DNA from: Cyclobacteriaceae bacterium | Lineage (GTDB): Bacteria > Bacteroidota > Bacteroidia > Cytophagales > Cyclobacteriaceae | NCBI GenBank assembly: GCA_026994125.1 | Contig: JALWRJ010000185.1 | Location: 1-6,907 of the forward strand | Length of the DNA: 6,907 nt | Direction of reading: 5' to 3' | Part shown: positions 6,556 through 6,907 of the stretch, piece after piece | Layout: every line of letters begins with the position of its first letter | How positions within the stretch are numbered: position 1 is the first letter of the stretch | The notes under the pieces: model-generated | The model's database searches: none | Told to the model about the DNA's origin: nothing | The model's input: the letters and a program-made list of their open reading frames with translations, nothing else | Translations under genes and position numbers: made by a program

Positions 6556-6907
6556 TTAAAAGTCGAACCGGTAACTAACCGAAGGCAAAATAGGCATAAG
6601 GCTGTATTGTACAAATTTTTTATTTCCGTTGTTATCATATCCTGTGGTTATAAAAAACGGGTTTTTACGGTTATACATATTGTAAAAGCCAAGTGTAAAC
6701 CTTCGGACACCGTTCTTTTTTTGTTTTACCCAGGCAATACTCACGTCTAAGCGGTGGTAAGCCGGCATACGGTAGCTGTTGCGTCCTTCGTAGTAATTTA
6801 TAGTGTTGTAGTAATAATCGTTGGGGTTGCTGTTATGTTGTTTATAGCTTTGGGTGGGCAGGGTTATCGAGTTGCCGGTGCCAAACACCCAGGTGCCCGC
6901 CAGCTCA
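6556..6907 (-). CDS. TonB-dependent outer-membrane receptor, C-terminal end (partial)
   Basis: Only the last 116 or so residues are in the window; the reading frame stays open to the right edge (…ELAGTWVFGTG), so the gene begins outside. It is the end of a TonB-dependent receptor beta-barrel: TWVFGTGNSITLPTQ, then NSYRMPAYHRLDVSIAW, FTLGFYNMYNRKNPFFI and the final strand SVSYRFDF, with a C-terminal Phe as expected for recognition by the BAM complex. Such receptors import bound ligands across the outer membrane with energy from TonB-ExbB-ExbD. The plug and any N-terminal carboxypeptidase-like domain are not visible, so the substrate cannot be judged. The GTG at 6888 is an internal codon, not a start. 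The DUF4249 gene follows after 9 nt. Confidence 0.9.
   Translation of the reverse strand, partial: ELAGTWVFGTGNSITLPTQSYKQHNSNPNDYYYNTINYYEGRNSYRMPAYHRLDVSIAWVKQKKNGVRRFTLGFYNMYNRKNPFFITTGYDNNGNKKFVQYSLMPILPSVSYRFDF

Noticed and set aside
6547..6558. A -7 promoter element for the DUF4249 gene in TAATTTTTG (minus strand)
   Set aside because: It has one extra T compared with TAnnTTTG, overlaps the receptor stop codon, and the gene is adequately explained as the second gene of an operon.

Overview
The window reads as a chromosomal segment from a member of the Bacteroidota. Four signs point there: a TonB-dependent receptor paired with a DUF4249 lipoprotein, short signal peptides ending in a lipobox Cys, an animal-type (M28-fold) glutaminyl cyclase lipoprotein, and two clean matches to the Bacteroidota -7 promoter element TAnnTTTG directly upstream of genes, with little sign of Shine-Dalgarno sequences. 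I cannot place it below phylum with confidence. The intact genes are housekeeping or envelope genes. I see no phage, IS element, CRISPR array, tRNA or rRNA.

Plus strand, 60-2967: a tightly packed run of three genes. prfA (release factor 1) has a -7 element that ends only 7 nt before its ATG. A predicted outer-envelope lipoprotein with a parallel beta-helix and a C-terminal 'choice-of-anchor Q'-like segment starts inside the prfA stop codon (TAATG). A yjbQ/UPF0047 gene then overlaps the lipoprotein 3' end by 16 nt. The overlaps suggest one transcript with translational coupling. A weak hairpin plus T6 follows yjbQ.

Plus strand, 3025-5524: cysS (cysteinyl-tRNA synthetase) has its own -7 element 5 nt before the ATG. 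A glutaminyl-peptide cyclotransferase lipoprotein follows after 34 nt, probably on the same transcript. Such cyclases are thought to convert N-terminal Gln of exported proteins to pyroglutamate, the modification behind the 'Q-rule' of Bacteroidota signal-peptidase I substrates.

Minus strand, 5620-6907: a convergent pair read from the right edge. It is the C-terminal end of a TonB-dependent outer-membrane receptor, followed 9 nt later by a DUF4249 lipoprotein. Together they are likely an outer-membrane uptake unit of unknown substrate. A 95-nt convergent gap with a candidate terminator separates this pair from the cyclase gene.

No clearly new multi-gene system is visible. The points most worth a second look are the apparently leaderless prfA and cysS promoters, the uncharacterised beta-helix lipoprotein wedged between prfA and yjbQ, and the receptor/DUF4249 pair cut by the window edge.
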